64,000 nt of DNA from positions 62,001 through 126,000 of the forward strand of contig CAZIMO010000002.1 in the NCBI GenBank assembly GCA_964540535.1. Reading direction: 5' to 3'. A model generated the notes under the pieces. The model was given only the letters and a program-made list of their open reading frames with translations, was not told where the DNA came from and made no database searches. Source of the DNA: Fimenecus sp964540535. Its GTDB lineage: Bacteria; Bacillota; Clostridia; Oscillospirales; Acutalibacteraceae. A program made the translations under genes and the position numbers. This document shows, one piece after another, positions 1 to 7,629 of this stretch (the first letter of the stretch is position 1; each line of letters opens with the position of its first letter).

Positions 1-1587
1 GCTGTCAGGCGCGTCATCGTTCTTATTTTTTGCGAACATCTTGTAGGAAAAGACATTCTGCATAAACAAGCTATATGCCTTACTCCGCTTTCCCGACTCT
101 CTAAATATCATCGTTTCTCGAATGTTAGGAGCTTTATCGAAAATCCGTTGAAATTTAGCTTTATCCGATGGAGCGGCTTTGGTGGTAAGGTTGATTTTGC
201 GATTGTGCTTTTTAAGCTCTTCTTCAACACCGTCTTTATACGCCTCTGTGGATTTATTGGCTTCAATCTGCATTGCTTGAACATCGTAATTGAGAACAGC
301 ACTCGCAAGAAGAGGTTGAGTAATTCTTTTATCGCCGTTATCGTACACAACATCGTGAACATAAATATCATCGCCATATTGAAAACAAATCGGAGCTGCC
401 ACAAAATCCCCGCCACCGAACGCAGGGTCAACCGCCATAAATACTCTGTCAGGTTCTCCTTCAGGAAGAATGCCGTTATAATATCGGAACTCATTAGAAG
501 TGAACAACGCACCGTCACGCTCAATAGGTTCGCCCATATATTGAGCCATCCACGAAGCCATATCGTTATTTCGTTCAAATGAAGCCCGTCTTTGTCGGTA
601 ATACTCTGTACTGAAGCCTACGCCGTAATCATAATCGAATTGGCTTTCATCGTTTTCGTCAAGAGCAGAAAGATTGATTATCATATAACGGCGTTCCTTA
701 AATCGTTCGTCATTCTCTAACAAATCCATTCTAAGTCCTGCAGGGTCCACCATAGACCAACGGGTACCGCACCACAAAATCTTTGCATTTTCTTTAGCAC
801 GAGGAAGCAGGTTATTATCGACCTTACTCCACGCAGACATAAGTCGGTCTTTATTCAGTGCTTCTTCAATACCTCCGATAAGGTCATCTGAAATCTCAAA
901 TCCATTGCAGTCACAAGCACCGTTAAGCGTTCCGTTCAAAGAACGGCAAGTAAGAGAAGGATAACGCTTTTTTCTATCGATGTTAATTGTTTCTTCCTGT
1001 GAATTTGTCTGCACAATTTTTGCATTTGGAAATACATCTTTCCACAGATAAGTAACGGGATCGTTAATTATTTCCAATACACCGTTGTAAAATGCTTTCG
1101 TAATCGTATCGGAATAAGCAGAATACAAGTTCGACATCTCACCGTTCCTGCCGATTATCCAAGTAACTAAAAGCATAAGAGTAGTTGTCTTGCCGATACG
1201 GGGCGGTAATGAGATAAACAGTTCGTCAAGCTCATCATCTGCGAGCATTTGCAAAGCGTCTACTACCCTCTTCAATATCTTTCGGCGAGGTTGGTAAAAC
1301 CTTTCGTTAGGTTTTCTGTTTATCTCTAAGTATAAAAGATAGCTGTCGAAGAAATGCGGTGCATCAAACAGAAGAGTTTTCTTATACAGCTCAAAAAAGC
1401 TTGCTACATCATATTTCTGACGCATTGCCACTATTATTTTTTCACGCAATGCCTTATTTGTTTCGTGAGCCAATTTGAAGTTTTCGCCCTCAATATTACG
1501 GCATAGTGAAAACAAGTCATTGTATGCTGTAATATCACGAGGAGTCTTTTTTATTTCTAAAAATATTTTTTTAATCAGTTTTTCCAT
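1..1587 (-). CDS. terL: Phage terminase large subunit (partial, runs off left edge)
   Basis: This is the packaging motor that cuts and pumps phage DNA into the prohead. Translating the minus strand from the ATG at 1587 gives 529 codons without a stop down to base 1, so the C-terminus is outside the window. Seen: a Walker A-like PPRIGKTT at about residue 127 (ATPase), and AVDPAFGGGDF at about residue 379, the first acidic motif of the RNase H-like nuclease. The start is supported by a TGAGGT Shine-Dalgarno 6-7 bases upstream. The smaller reading frames on both strands inside it are shadows. TerS lies 2.7 kb upstream instead of adjacent, because a cassette separates them. Family assignment is confident. 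Confidence 0.93.
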   Translation of the reverse strand, partial: MEKLIKKIFLEIKKTPRDITAYNDLFSLCRNIEGENFKLAHETNKALREKIIVAMRQKYDVASFFELYKKTLLFDAPHFFDSYLLYLEINRKPNERFYQPRRKILKRVVDALQMLADDELDELFISLPPRIGKTTTLMLLVTWIIGRNGEMSNLYSAYSDTITKAFYNGVLEIINDPVTYLWKDVFPNAKIVQTNSQEETINIDRKKRYPSLTCRSLNGTLNGACDCNGFEISDDLIGGIEEALNKDRLMSAWSKVDNNLLPRAKENAKILWCGTRWSMVDPAGLRMDLLENDERFKERRYMIINLSALDENDESQFDYDYGVGFSTEYYRQRRASFERNNDMASWMAQYMGEPIERDGALFTSNEFRYYNGILPEGEPDRVFMAVDPAFGGGDFVAAPICFQYGDDIYVHDVVYDNGDKRITQPLLASAVLNYDVQAMQIEANKSTEAYKDGVEEELKKHNRKINLTTKAAPSDKAKFQRIFDKAPNIRETMIFRESGKRSKAYSLFMQNVFSYKMFAKNKNDDAPDS

Positions 1588-1602
1588 AGATACCTCAAAA
1601 TA

Positions 1603-1680
1603 AAAACAGGGACTACCACGCACCTTTTAGATGCACAATAGTCCATGTTGACTGTTTACTTCTGCCCTGTTGCAGAAGCC
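1603..1680 (-). ncRNA. Candidate structured RNA with pseudoknot upstream of terL
   Basis: Read on the minus strand, this gap holds three elements. Hairpin 1 is CTTCTGC (1678-1672) closing on GCAGAAG (1665-1659) around a six-base AACAGG loop. Hairpin 2 is GGACTA/TAGTCC (1644-1639 with 1615-1610), enclosing GCATC/GGTGC (1634-1630 with 1624-1620) and a TAAAA loop. Downstream, CCTGTT (1610-1605) is the exact complement of the loop of hairpin 1, which would form a 6-7 bp pseudoknot. The terL ribosome-binding site follows at once. The structure is seen; function (translation control of terL, packaging signal or stable RNA) is unknown. Confidence 0.5.
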
Positions 1681-2544
1681 TTATTGCATATTAACCATTA
1701 TTTCGTTATAAAGCTCACTGCCTTTTGTAATGGTTCCTTCCCATAATCTGCCGTTATTATAAATAATTCGCGCAAGCTGTGAATTAGAAAACTGCGTGTA
1801 AGTATGTCCCACTGTTCTCTGTCTTCTTGGCATACCTCCTACTATTGCTCCTGCGTCACCAAACAATGCTCCGCCAAGTAGGAAACCTGCTAAAGAGCCC
1901 TTACTTTTAGTTTGAGAAATATGAACCTGTTCTGTGTCTCCACCCAAGTATAATACTCCCATAACATAAGGTAGACCTTCAGCACGAGATACTCCAAAAT
2001 CAGCATCTGGAAATTGAGCAAACAAAGCTGTAAGGAAATAATCAAACACATCATCATTTGCACATTTTTTGAAGAAGCATCTCACTTTACAAAGTTCATC
2101 TCTGCGAGAGATATAAAACTCAACGGTCTGCGGTTGGGATAATGTTCGTTTTGTATTGATGTAATACACGCCTTGCACATATCCGTTATTTTCGTTACAT
2201 TGTTTAACTTCGCCGCCGATTTGCAAAAATGCACTAATAATAGCACGGGTTGTTTCTTGCGTATTAAAAGGTGAAGCAAAACAATAAGTAGTGTCTCCGA
2301 GTATATTTGCCTTTTTAGACACTATCGGAAAAGCGTTTTTAATTCTAACTTTAATAATTTTCTCTTTATGAATAATTTTAGAAATACCCCAGCCAAGTAA
2401 ACCGCATAAGCAAAACATTACTATGCCTATTGGAAACACAGCCATTAACGCAATCACTGACAAGAGTATTAACGGCACTTCGCATAAACATAAAACTATA
2501 ATTGCACACAACAACCATGCTCGTTTTTTTATATCTTTTTCCAT
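1681..2544 (-). CDS. Putative membrane protein of the prophage moron cassette
   Basis: A 287-residue protein of unknown function. Two hydrophobic segments at residues about 9-30 and 33-53 form an N-terminal membrane hairpin, followed by a soluble domain with two cysteines. Near the C-terminus is a glycine-rich stretch (GGALFGDAGAIVGG) that looks like a membrane-inserting or glycine-zipper segment. I chose the ATG at 2544 over the upstream ATG because AGAGGA lies about ten bases before it and the upstream codons are the Shine-Dalgarno itself. It lies between terL and the serine recombinase, a position typical of lysogenic-conversion or superinfection-exclusion genes, but that role is only inferred. 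Confidence 0.6.
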   Translation of the reverse strand: MEKDIKKRAWLLCAIIVLCLCEVPLILLSVIALMAVFPIGIVMFCLCGLLGWGISKIIHKEKIIKVRIKNAFPIVSKKANILGDTTYCFASPFNTQETTRAIISAFLQIGGEVKQCNENNGYVQGVYYINTKRTLSQPQTVEFYISRRDELCKVRCFFKKCANDDVFDYFLTALFAQFPDADFGVSRAEGLPYVMGVLYLGGDTEQVHISQTKSKGSLAGFLLGGALFGDAGAIVGGMPRRQRTVGHTYTQFSNSQLARIIYNNGRLWEGTITKGSELYNEIMVNMQ

Positions 2545-2641
2545 GATTAATCTTCCTCTTTTCACAAAATTTAATTATCTTATTCATTGTTCATTTGTCA
2601 GCCAAGAATGGCCGCAGTTCTGACAATGGCATATTAGTTAT

Positions 2642-2743
2642 CTAATCATCGCATTGTTCGACTTTGCAATTTCTCAACACAATTACCCACGAACTATGGT
2701 AAACCTCTCCTATGACTGTAACCTTATCGCCTTTATTAAACAT
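2642..2743 (-). pseudogene. In-frame continuation of the OB-fold protein after a stop codon
   Basis: Directly after the TAA at 2744-2746 the same reading frame continues with ATG and 32 further codons to TAG at 2642. The residues (NKGDKVTVIGEVY, then IVLRNCKVE) look like the last strands of a tRNA_anti-like OB fold, the piece the upstream protein lacks. The simplest reading is a nonsense mutation that split one gene of about 150 codons; reinitiation (TAAATG) or readthrough is the alternative. Confidence 0.55.
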
Positions 2744-3097
2744 TTACTCTAAATCTTCTTCCACTATATCATTTACTCCACAATCGGCACACCACACATT
2801 CAATACATCACTGTCTATTGAGATAATACTTGCTCCGTATTCACCGTCAACAGTTCCTCGAAATGTACTTACACAACCTGTAAATATAACAATCTTTCCA
2901 TCATATTTTTGTGCTTGTGAATAAGTATTAGAGTGAGTTGAGAACTCTGACACATCTCCGAATACAAAGTCGGCATTCCCTTGTTCAATTTGACTGATAA
3001 ACCCGTTTTGATGTTCGATGTTTGGTTTAATTACTGGGAAATACATAATCACACAAAGAATTTCAATAAGAACGATTGCACCTATAAAGTCAATCAT
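2744..3097 (-). CDS. Membrane-anchored OB-fold-like protein, C-terminally truncated
   Basis: 117 residues: one N-terminal membrane segment (about 3-22), then a beta-rich domain whose KIVIFTGCVSTFRG and YGASIISID strands resemble the tRNA_anti-like OB fold found in small phage and Clostridia lipoproteins. The domain stops early: the reading frame continues in phase beyond TAA for 33 codons that look like the missing strands. It belongs to the cassette between the serine recombinase and terL. Function unknown; possibly a periplasm-facing binding domain or a decayed exclusion factor. Confidence 0.5.
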   Translation of the reverse strand: MIDFIGAIVLIEILCVIMYFPVIKPNIEHQNGFISQIEQGNADFVFGDVSEFSTHSNTYSQAQKYDGKIVIFTGCVSTFRGTVDGEYGASIISIDSDVLNVWCADCGVNDIVEEDLE

Positions 3098-3159
3098 TTT
3101 CTAATACCAACTATCATAAAACGGCACGAAGTAGTGAATGGTTGAACTATTTATACGCA

Positions 3160-3933
3160 TTATATCTCACCCTTTACGAGAATTGGTTCGTGTACGCCCT
3201 TTACCCAATTCATTTCCTTGCCGTACTTATACATACCTTCATAAAGAAGTCGATTGTTTAAAATACTGCTTATGCTTTTTGCTTGAAATTTAGTACCTTT
3301 GCGAGTTCTATAACCCTGTTCAGTAAGATTATCAGCAATAGTCATCATAGGAGTTCCTTTTGCGTGTTCTGCAAAAATATACTCGACAATTGGTCGTTCA
3401 TCTTCATTGATGATAAGTCTGCCATCAACAACCTTATAACCGTAAGGACACCTACCGCCCGAATAGCCGCCGCATTGAGCCTTTATACTACGACCCTTGC
3501 TTGTGCGAAGAGCAATATTCTTGCGTTCCTGTTCAGCAACAAACTGCAACAATGCTCTATAGATATTTGCAAAGTCGCTTCCTTCTTGAAACTCCTCTTT
3601 GGTACTCAGCAAAGTAATGTTCTTCTTTTCGAGAGTATAGAGATAGTAGAAATACAACTTAGTATCACGAGCAAGCCTATCGTTCTTGAAAACAATCACG
3701 GCTTCAAAAGGAGGATTAGTAACATTATCTCCGTAGAGTATCTCATTAAGAGCAGGTCTGTCATCCTTTGCACCGCTTACCTCATCAATCTTCCAATCGA
3801 CTATATTATATCCATTATTATTTGCATAGAGAAGAATTGCCTGTTTCTGAACATCAATACCGAACTTATCATCATCTGCCTGTTGTTCAGTTGATACTCG
3901 GATATATCCGATAGCATTTTTGAATATTTTCAT
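3160..3933 (-). CDS. Serine recombinase (resolvase plus recombinase domain, short form)
   Basis: 257 residues. The N-terminal catalytic domain starts AIGYIRVSTEQQ, with the nucleophile serine in RVST and the conserved NDRLARD and EFQEGSDFANIYRALLQFVAEQERKNI segments. A recombinase domain follows (GRCPYGYKVVDGRLIINEDE, about 155-240). The zinc ribbon and coiled coil of large serine integrases (450-550 residues) are missing, so this is a short relative. AGGAGG lies 8 bases before the ATG. Because the prophage also has a tyrosine integrase, this enzyme probably mobilises or inverts the local cassette instead of integrating the phage; that is inference. Confidence 0.85.
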   Translation of the reverse strand: MKIFKNAIGYIRVSTEQQADDDKFGIDVQKQAILLYANNNGYNIVDWKIDEVSGAKDDRPALNEILYGDNVTNPPFEAVIVFKNDRLARDTKLYFYYLYTLEKKNITLLSTKEEFQEGSDFANIYRALLQFVAEQERKNIALRTSKGRSIKAQCGGYSGGRCPYGYKVVDGRLIINEDERPIVEYIFAEHAKGTPMMTIADNLTEQGYRTRKGTKFQAKSISSILNNRLLYEGMYKYGKEMNWVKGVHEPILVKGEI

Positions 3934-3959
3934 AATGTGTTCCTCCTTTTCTTGAATTT

Positions 3960-3988
3960 ATCATAGCACAAGTTTATTCAAACGTCAA
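3960..3988 (-). promoter_or_regulatory. Promoter of the serine recombinase
   Basis: On the minus strand TTGACG (3988-3983), a 17-base spacer and TATGAT (3965-3960), ending about 27 bases before the recombinase ATG. It gives the cassette between terS and terL its own transcription start. Confidence 0.75.
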
Positions 3989-4001
3989 TAAGTTTATTCA
4001 A
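3970..4001. repeat. Two direct repeats over the recombinase -35 region (operator candidate)
   Basis: AAGTTTATTCAA occurs at 3970-3981 and again at 3990-4001, a 20-base period (about two helical turns), flanking and overlapping the -35 hexamer. The placement suggests a repressor or autoregulation site. Confidence 0.55.
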
Positions 4002-4221
4002 GTTTTGCCTTTTTATTTTTAAGAGTGGTAATAAGACCAACCCGTGCTATATATTACTGCACATATCCCCCACAGGTATCACACAATCGAAGCACATAAT
4101 AAAACACCTAAAGTACAAATATAACACTCCATACTTCCATCAACGCAATGGTTTGAATTTAATTATGAATAAAGTATTACTTTACTTACAAGAGGTAAGG
4201 TAAAATACTATATCTCAGCTA
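4002..4221. other. Gene-free stretch between terS terminator and recombinase promoter
   Basis: No reading frame is supported here. The only structure I see is a long imperfect hairpin at 4173-4209: AGTATT closing on AATACT, with TTTACTTAC against GTAAGGTAAA inside. It could be a protein-binding site or a recombination site for the neighbouring serine recombinase. Confidence 0.4.
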
Positions 4222-4255
4222 TAAAAACACCGCCACTGACAAAGCCAGAAGCGGT
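4222..4255 (-). terminator. Rho-independent terminator after terS
   Basis: On the minus strand ACCGC-tt-CTG, a seven-base loop, CAG-tg-GCGGT, then GTTTTT. It ends the early/TerS transcript before the cassette that separates terS from terL. Confidence 0.75.
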
Positions 4256-4280
4256 AATTTATTTAACTATGCAGTCAAAT

Positions 4281-4835
4281 TTAGTCGGTTAAATCTTCAT
4301 CTGCGATACTTTCAAGGTATCTTTGTTCAAGCTCTTCGTTGCTTGTTTGGTCGCCGAAAGGATTATTCGGAGTAAGTACAACTTCTTGCTTATCAGTATA
4401 TCCGAAGTTATTCTTCATCAAGAATATACCCGACACAGGATTTATCTTGCCCGTTTGCATATATTCCTCAATCAAAACATTAAGCAAAGCGTACGCTCTT
4501 TTTATCGCGTCTCTGATGTCAAAATTTTTACCTTTGCCCTCTCCGTTTGCCCATCTCCACAAAGTCCGTCTGTCTATACCAAGCGACAACGCCATTGATG
4601 GGACATTCGGTCTCATATCGTTAGCAATGCACAGAGCAAAATATTCGTTCAAGCGATTATTGACCTGCTCAACATTTGATGTATCAATCTTTGGCATTTG
4701 CGAAATCTGCAAAGCGTGAGAAACAAATCTTGCGTTATCTCCCGGCTCTGTATGCACCTGCATCTGTTCAGATTTTTTGGGTCGTTTTTGTTTGACAATT
4801 TGTTCACCGAATTCGGTTAAATTTTTATCATCCAT
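4281..4835 (-). CDS. terS: Phage terminase small subunit
   Basis: 184 residues from the ATG at 4835, which has GGGAGAG six bases upstream; an upstream in-frame ATG lacks such a site. A helix-turn-helix-like region (ALSLGIDRRTLWRWANG, about 88-104) fits DNA recognition by small terminases, and the tail (SGIFLMKNNFGYTDKQEVVLTP) is the typical ending of Firmicutes siphovirus TerS proteins annotated as terminase small subunit or DNA-packaging protein. It recognises the pac/cos site and hands DNA to TerL. It ends 3.9 kb to the right of the left edge and is followed by a terminator, not by terL. Confidence 0.75.
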   Translation of the reverse strand: MDDKNLTEFGEQIVKQKRPKKSEQMQVHTEPGDNARFVSHALQISQMPKIDTSNVEQVNNRLNEYFALCIANDMRPNVPSMALSLGIDRRTLWRWANGEGKGKNFDIRDAIKRAYALLNVLIEEYMQTGKINPVSGIFLMKNNFGYTDKQEVVLTPNNPFGDQTSNEELEQRYLESIADEDLTD

Positions 4836-4848
4836 AAATATCTCTCCC

Positions 4849-5046
4849 TTATCCCCTTGGTCTGCCCTGCTTAATCCTTCTGGCTTTCTGTATAATCCTA
4901 TCAATAACTATCAAGTCTTTACATTCAAGAAATTCGTCAATCAAGGCATTGAGCAGTGCTGAAACCGATACATTGTTATTATCACACAAACTCTTTAAAA
5001 TTTCGGCATCGTCACTGTCTATCTTTGTATGTAGTACTCCATTCAT
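4849..5046 (-). CDS. Small ribbon-helix-helix-like phage protein
   Basis: 65 residues from the ATG at 5046 (AAGGAG eight bases upstream). The start VLHTKIDSDDAEILKSLC followed by VSVSALLNALIDEFLE has the strand-helix-helix pattern of Arc/CopG-type dimeric DNA-binding proteins. The end is basic (KARRIKQGRPRG). It overlaps the preceding gene by 35 bases and lies just before terS, so it may regulate the packaging genes; not established. Confidence 0.6.
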   Translation of the reverse strand: MNGVLHTKIDSDDAEILKSLCDNNNVSVSALLNALIDEFLECKDLIVIDRIIQKARRIKQGRPRG

Positions 5047-5218
5047 CCGTATCACTCCTTGCATTTTTGATTTGGATTAAGAGGTCAAGACGCATATCTT
5101 CGTAGGCTTTTATTCGTTTTTCGAGTTGATAGCTCATGTCCATATTTCTCGCTTTTTTCAAAGCTTCTCTTGCTCTCGCTATTTGGTTGTCCAAAATTTT
5201 TAAATCCTCTTCAAACAT
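5012..5218 (-). CDS. Small coiled-coil phage protein
   Basis: 68 residues, almost entirely helical with heptad-like spacing (EEDLKILDNQIARAREALKKA, then YQLEKRIKAYEDMRLDLLIQI). No recognised family. It overlaps the start of the ribbon-helix-helix gene, which implies translational coupling in the early operon. Confidence 0.55.
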   Translation of the reverse strand: MFEEDLKILDNQIARAREALKKARNMDMSYQLEKRIKAYEDMRLDLLIQIKNARSDTDEWSTTYKDRQ

Positions 5219-5235
5219 ACTTCTTGACCTCGGTT

Positions 5236-5913
5236 TTACTGTTCAATAGCTTCTTCATTTACTAAATAGCATCTCTTATCGCCACCCTGTATTAGATACA
5301 GCATTCTATCTTCATTTCCTCCGTGCGGTGCGACTGAAACTATTTTGAAGAGACGACCGCTTAAATTTCCTGTTGCACTGAAACCGCAACCATATGTAAA
5401 ATACACTGCATATTCGACTGCGTTTTTAGTTACCCAACTGTCATAAAACGAATAACTTTCTCCGTCATCAATGACATTTACCATATCTCCGATTTTAAAC
5501 TTGTTAGCACACAGCAATCCGGGATTGTCGTAAATGTTGCCAACAACCTCTATTTCATATTTGTCGTTAATATAATCGCTAATAAATGTCTCGTTACCTC
5601 CGCCAATATCAACTGCGGTAAAACAAGCTTTTACGGGACAAAACACAATTTTCATTAGCTGATTATTATTTAATAATTCTTTGTGACGGCGTGCCACAAT
5701 ATCTCCCTCAAAAATACCTTTGCCGTTTTTATCGGTGAAGCCTGTATATTGACCCACTGTTTTAGTTATTACATCTGCTCCGCTAATACGAAAAATTTTT
5801 TTATTTTTATCAAAGTAATCTTTAATAGTTGAGAGATCACCACAAAGCCAAGCGCCTTTTTCAAAATCTCTATTGTCATTTTTCAATTTCCCTCTGAATA
5901 ATATTTCTCTCAT
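5236..5913 (-). CDS. YopX-family phage protein with SH3-like C-terminal domain
   Basis: 225 residues. Residues 1-135 are a YopX domain: it opens MREILFRGKLKN and contains VGQYTGFTDKNGKGIFEGDIV and VEVVGNIYDNPGLL-type motifs. Residues about 138-225 form a second beta-rich module beginning KFKIGDMVNVIDDGESY, resembling the SH3-like domains found as separate small phage proteins. YopX proteins are common in phage early regions and their biochemical role is unknown. The fusion is what is odd here. Placed four bases after the RusA-like gene, same transcript. Confidence 0.8.
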   Translation of the reverse strand: MREILFRGKLKNDNRDFEKGAWLCGDLSTIKDYFDKNKKIFRISGADVITKTVGQYTGFTDKNGKGIFEGDIVARRHKELLNNNQLMKIVFCPVKACFTAVDIGGGNETFISDYINDKYEIEVVGNIYDNPGLLCANKFKIGDMVNVIDDGESYSFYDSWVTKNAVEYAVYFTYGCGFSATGNLSGRLFKIVSVAPHGGNEDRMLYLIQGGDKRCYLVNEEAIEQ

Positions 5914-5916
5914 ATT

Positions 5917-6465
5917 TTATACCTCGCTTTTAATTTTATTTAACTGACCGTAATTGCAGTAATAATCGGGCATTTGGAATTGTTTGTAGTAATTGCACCA
6001 GCACCGTTTATCGTTCTGTCGTCTTGCCTTGTTGCAGTCCCGGCATCTGACAACTTCGACTAAATCTTTTTGGCAGGTAAGGTCGAAAACTTCAACTTCC
6101 GTTAAATCCTGTTGGCGTTCAAGCGGTGAAATCTCAATTTCAACGCATTCCCGATTGTCGAATATGGGTTTTAGTACAATCTCTTGTATGTGTTTAAGAT
6201 TGTCATTTTCGATAACCCCGTTCGCAACTAAGCCGTCTAACAAGCCCTTGTAACGGAAGTTGTCTAAATCCTGCCGTAAGTTAGCGTAATGGGGTCTGAA
6301 AATGACTTTTAGGGGATATTTGCCCTCATATTCCTTTCCCCGTGTAACAAGCCTTACGATTTGCTTTTCGTCTTGCTTCAGGTTGTTCGCCTTGTATTTG
6401 TTGGTACGCTCAATGTTTATGTACTCGTTCCAATTAGGCGGCATATAGTTGATTTTAATATCCAA
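5917..6465 (-). CDS. RusA-like Holliday junction resolvase with cysteine-rich tail
   Basis: The core RQDLDNFRYKGLLDGLVANGVIENDN carries the aspartates of the RusA active site (D-x-DN-x2-K-x2-LDGL and the later D), which cleaves four-way junctions before packaging. The tail (about the last 45 residues) has CRDC, CWC and PDYYCNYG, a zinc-knuckle type also present in other small genes of this prophage. The start is uncertain: no ATG sits at the expected place. I use TTG at 6465, just before the first strand; ATG at 6444 would cut that strand, and ATG at 6588 would overlap the upstream gene by 113 bases. AAGGAG lies at about 6489-6484. Confidence 0.75.
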   Translation of the reverse strand: MDIKINYMPPNWNEYINIERTNKYKANNLKQDEKQIVRLVTRGKEYEGKYPLKVIFRPHYANLRQDLDNFRYKGLLDGLVANGVIENDNLKHIQEIVLKPIFDNRECVEIEISPLERQQDLTEVEVFDLTCQKDLVEVVRCRDCNKARRQNDKRCWCNYYKQFQMPDYYCNYGQLNKIKSEV

Positions 6466-6475
6466 GCAATACGTA

Positions 6476-7207
6476 TCAATCAGCTCCTTTCGATTGCTCG
6501 TGTCTGCGTTTATTTTTCTTTGTAGCCCAACCGCCTCTTCTGTTTTGTTTCGCTTGCTGCATTGCAAGCTCAATATCAAATGACACATCGTCAGAACTCT
6601 TTTGCTGATAATCAGCGACTGTCAGTTCATCTTCCCACCGCTTACCGTTTAACCAAGTGGCAGGATATGGAATAAACTGTCCGCCGTCTTTCTGCCATTC
6701 AGCAGATTTCTTCTGTTCTTCAAGAGCGGTAAGAATTATATTCAATAATTCGTCATCGGGCTTTAGCTTTTCAAACGCCTTTTCGGCGGCTTGCTTACCT
6801 TTTTTCTTTGGATATGCTCCCCAAAATGCGTAAAATGCGTGAGCATTTTGCGGAAGAGATAAGAGATTATTATTCTCTTTTATTTTATCTTTGTCTTTAT
6901 CTTTATCTTTATTTACATTCGACGGTATACAATCGTTATCATTCGTATACGACGGTATACGGTCGTAGCGTTTGGAAATATTATCTTTATTACGCTGACA
7001 GCGATTGTTGTATTTTTCTATATCTCTGTCAACATCTTTTTTGATAAAGTCAAAGGCTGTTTTTAACATTCCACTTAATTGAGGCACTGTCTGATTTTCT
7101 CCGTATTCAAGCAACGCCCATATCAACTGTCCCCGCTCTGCGTCTGTAAAGTCGCTTAACGGCTCTTTTATGTCAAAATAAAGCATTATCCCTTTGGGCT
7201 TTGCCAT
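6476..7207 (-). CDS. Phage replisome organiser / replication protein (DUF6291 N-terminus)
   Basis: 243 residues. Residues 1-70 (MLYFDIKEPLSDFTDAERGQLIWALLEYGEN, with a later DVDRDIEKYNNRC) match DUF6291. A low-complexity KDKDKDKDK linker follows (a TCTTTA-type short tandem repeat in DNA at about 6880-6920). The C-terminal part, FWGAYPKKKGKQAAEKAF then DGGQFIPYPATWLNGKRWEDE, is the usual ending of Firmicutes phage replication-initiation proteins. It likely binds the phage origin or loads helicase. Lies between SSB and RusA in the replication module. Confidence 0.75.
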   Translation of the reverse strand: MAKPKGIMLYFDIKEPLSDFTDAERGQLIWALLEYGENQTVPQLSGMLKTAFDFIKKDVDRDIEKYNNRCQRNKDNISKRYDRIPSYTNDNDCIPSNVNKDKDKDKDKIKENNNLLSLPQNAHAFYAFWGAYPKKKGKQAAEKAFEKLKPDDELLNIILTALEEQKKSAEWQKDGGQFIPYPATWLNGKRWEDELTVADYQQKSSDDVSFDIELAMQQAKQNRRGGWATKKNKRRHEQSKGAD

Positions 7208-7218
7208 ATTTCCACCTC

Positions 7219-7629
7219 CTAAAACGGCAATCCGTCATAATCATCATCTGTAAAAGACTCGTCATCGGGCAGAACCGTAAAGCTTGCAGGTGCTTCGGAC
7301 TTCGTATCATTTTTGCTGCCGCAGAAAGAAACATTTTCGGCAAGCACCTCAACGGCAGTGCGTTTATTGCCGTTTTTATCCTCATAATTGCGGGTCTGAA
7401 TTGAGCCTTGAAGCGCTATCATTTGCCCTTTTGTAAAGTATCGTGTAACGAAATCTGCGGTAGTTCGCCACGCTGTGCAGTTAATAAAATCCGTCTGCTT
7501 TTCGTCACCTTGCTTCTGATAACGGCGATCAACCGCGACCGTAAACGAGGTGACAGATAATCCGCTTTGTGTTGTTCTGAGTTCGGGGTCAGCTGTAAGC
7601 CGCCCCATAATAATTACTGAATTTAACAT
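7219..7629 (-). CDS. ssb: Phage single-stranded DNA-binding protein
   Basis: 136 residues; OB fold starting MLNSVIIMGRLTADPELR and ending in the acidic tip DDDYDGLPF that recruits repair and replication partners. AAGGA lies nine bases before the ATG at 7629; a TTG two codons earlier is possible. The gene overlaps the end of the preceding one, so translation is probably coupled. Supports phage replication and the ERF recombination pathway. Confidence 0.93.
   Translation of the reverse strand: MLNSVIIMGRLTADPELRTTQSGLSVTSFTVAVDRRYQKQGDEKQTDFINCTAWRTTADFVTRYFTKGQMIALQGSIQTRNYEDKNGNKRTAVEVLAENVSFCGSKNDTKSEAPASFTVLPDDESFTDDDYDGLPF

Noticed and set aside
148..582. Overlapping open frames of about 150 residues on both strands near the left edge
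   Set aside because: The minus-strand terL frame is open through the whole region and matches a known family; the others are shadows.
2545..2641. Possible zinc-ribbon fragment (CHCQNCGHSW) in the minus-strand gap
   Set aside because: No start codon in phase after the upstream stop and only one cysteine knuckle; may be a gene remnant but cannot be supported.
6880..6920. Short tandem repeat in the replication protein gene, considered as CRISPR or phase-variation tract
   Set aside because: It is a six-base repeat encoding a KD linker in frame; no spacers, and copy-number change would keep the frame.
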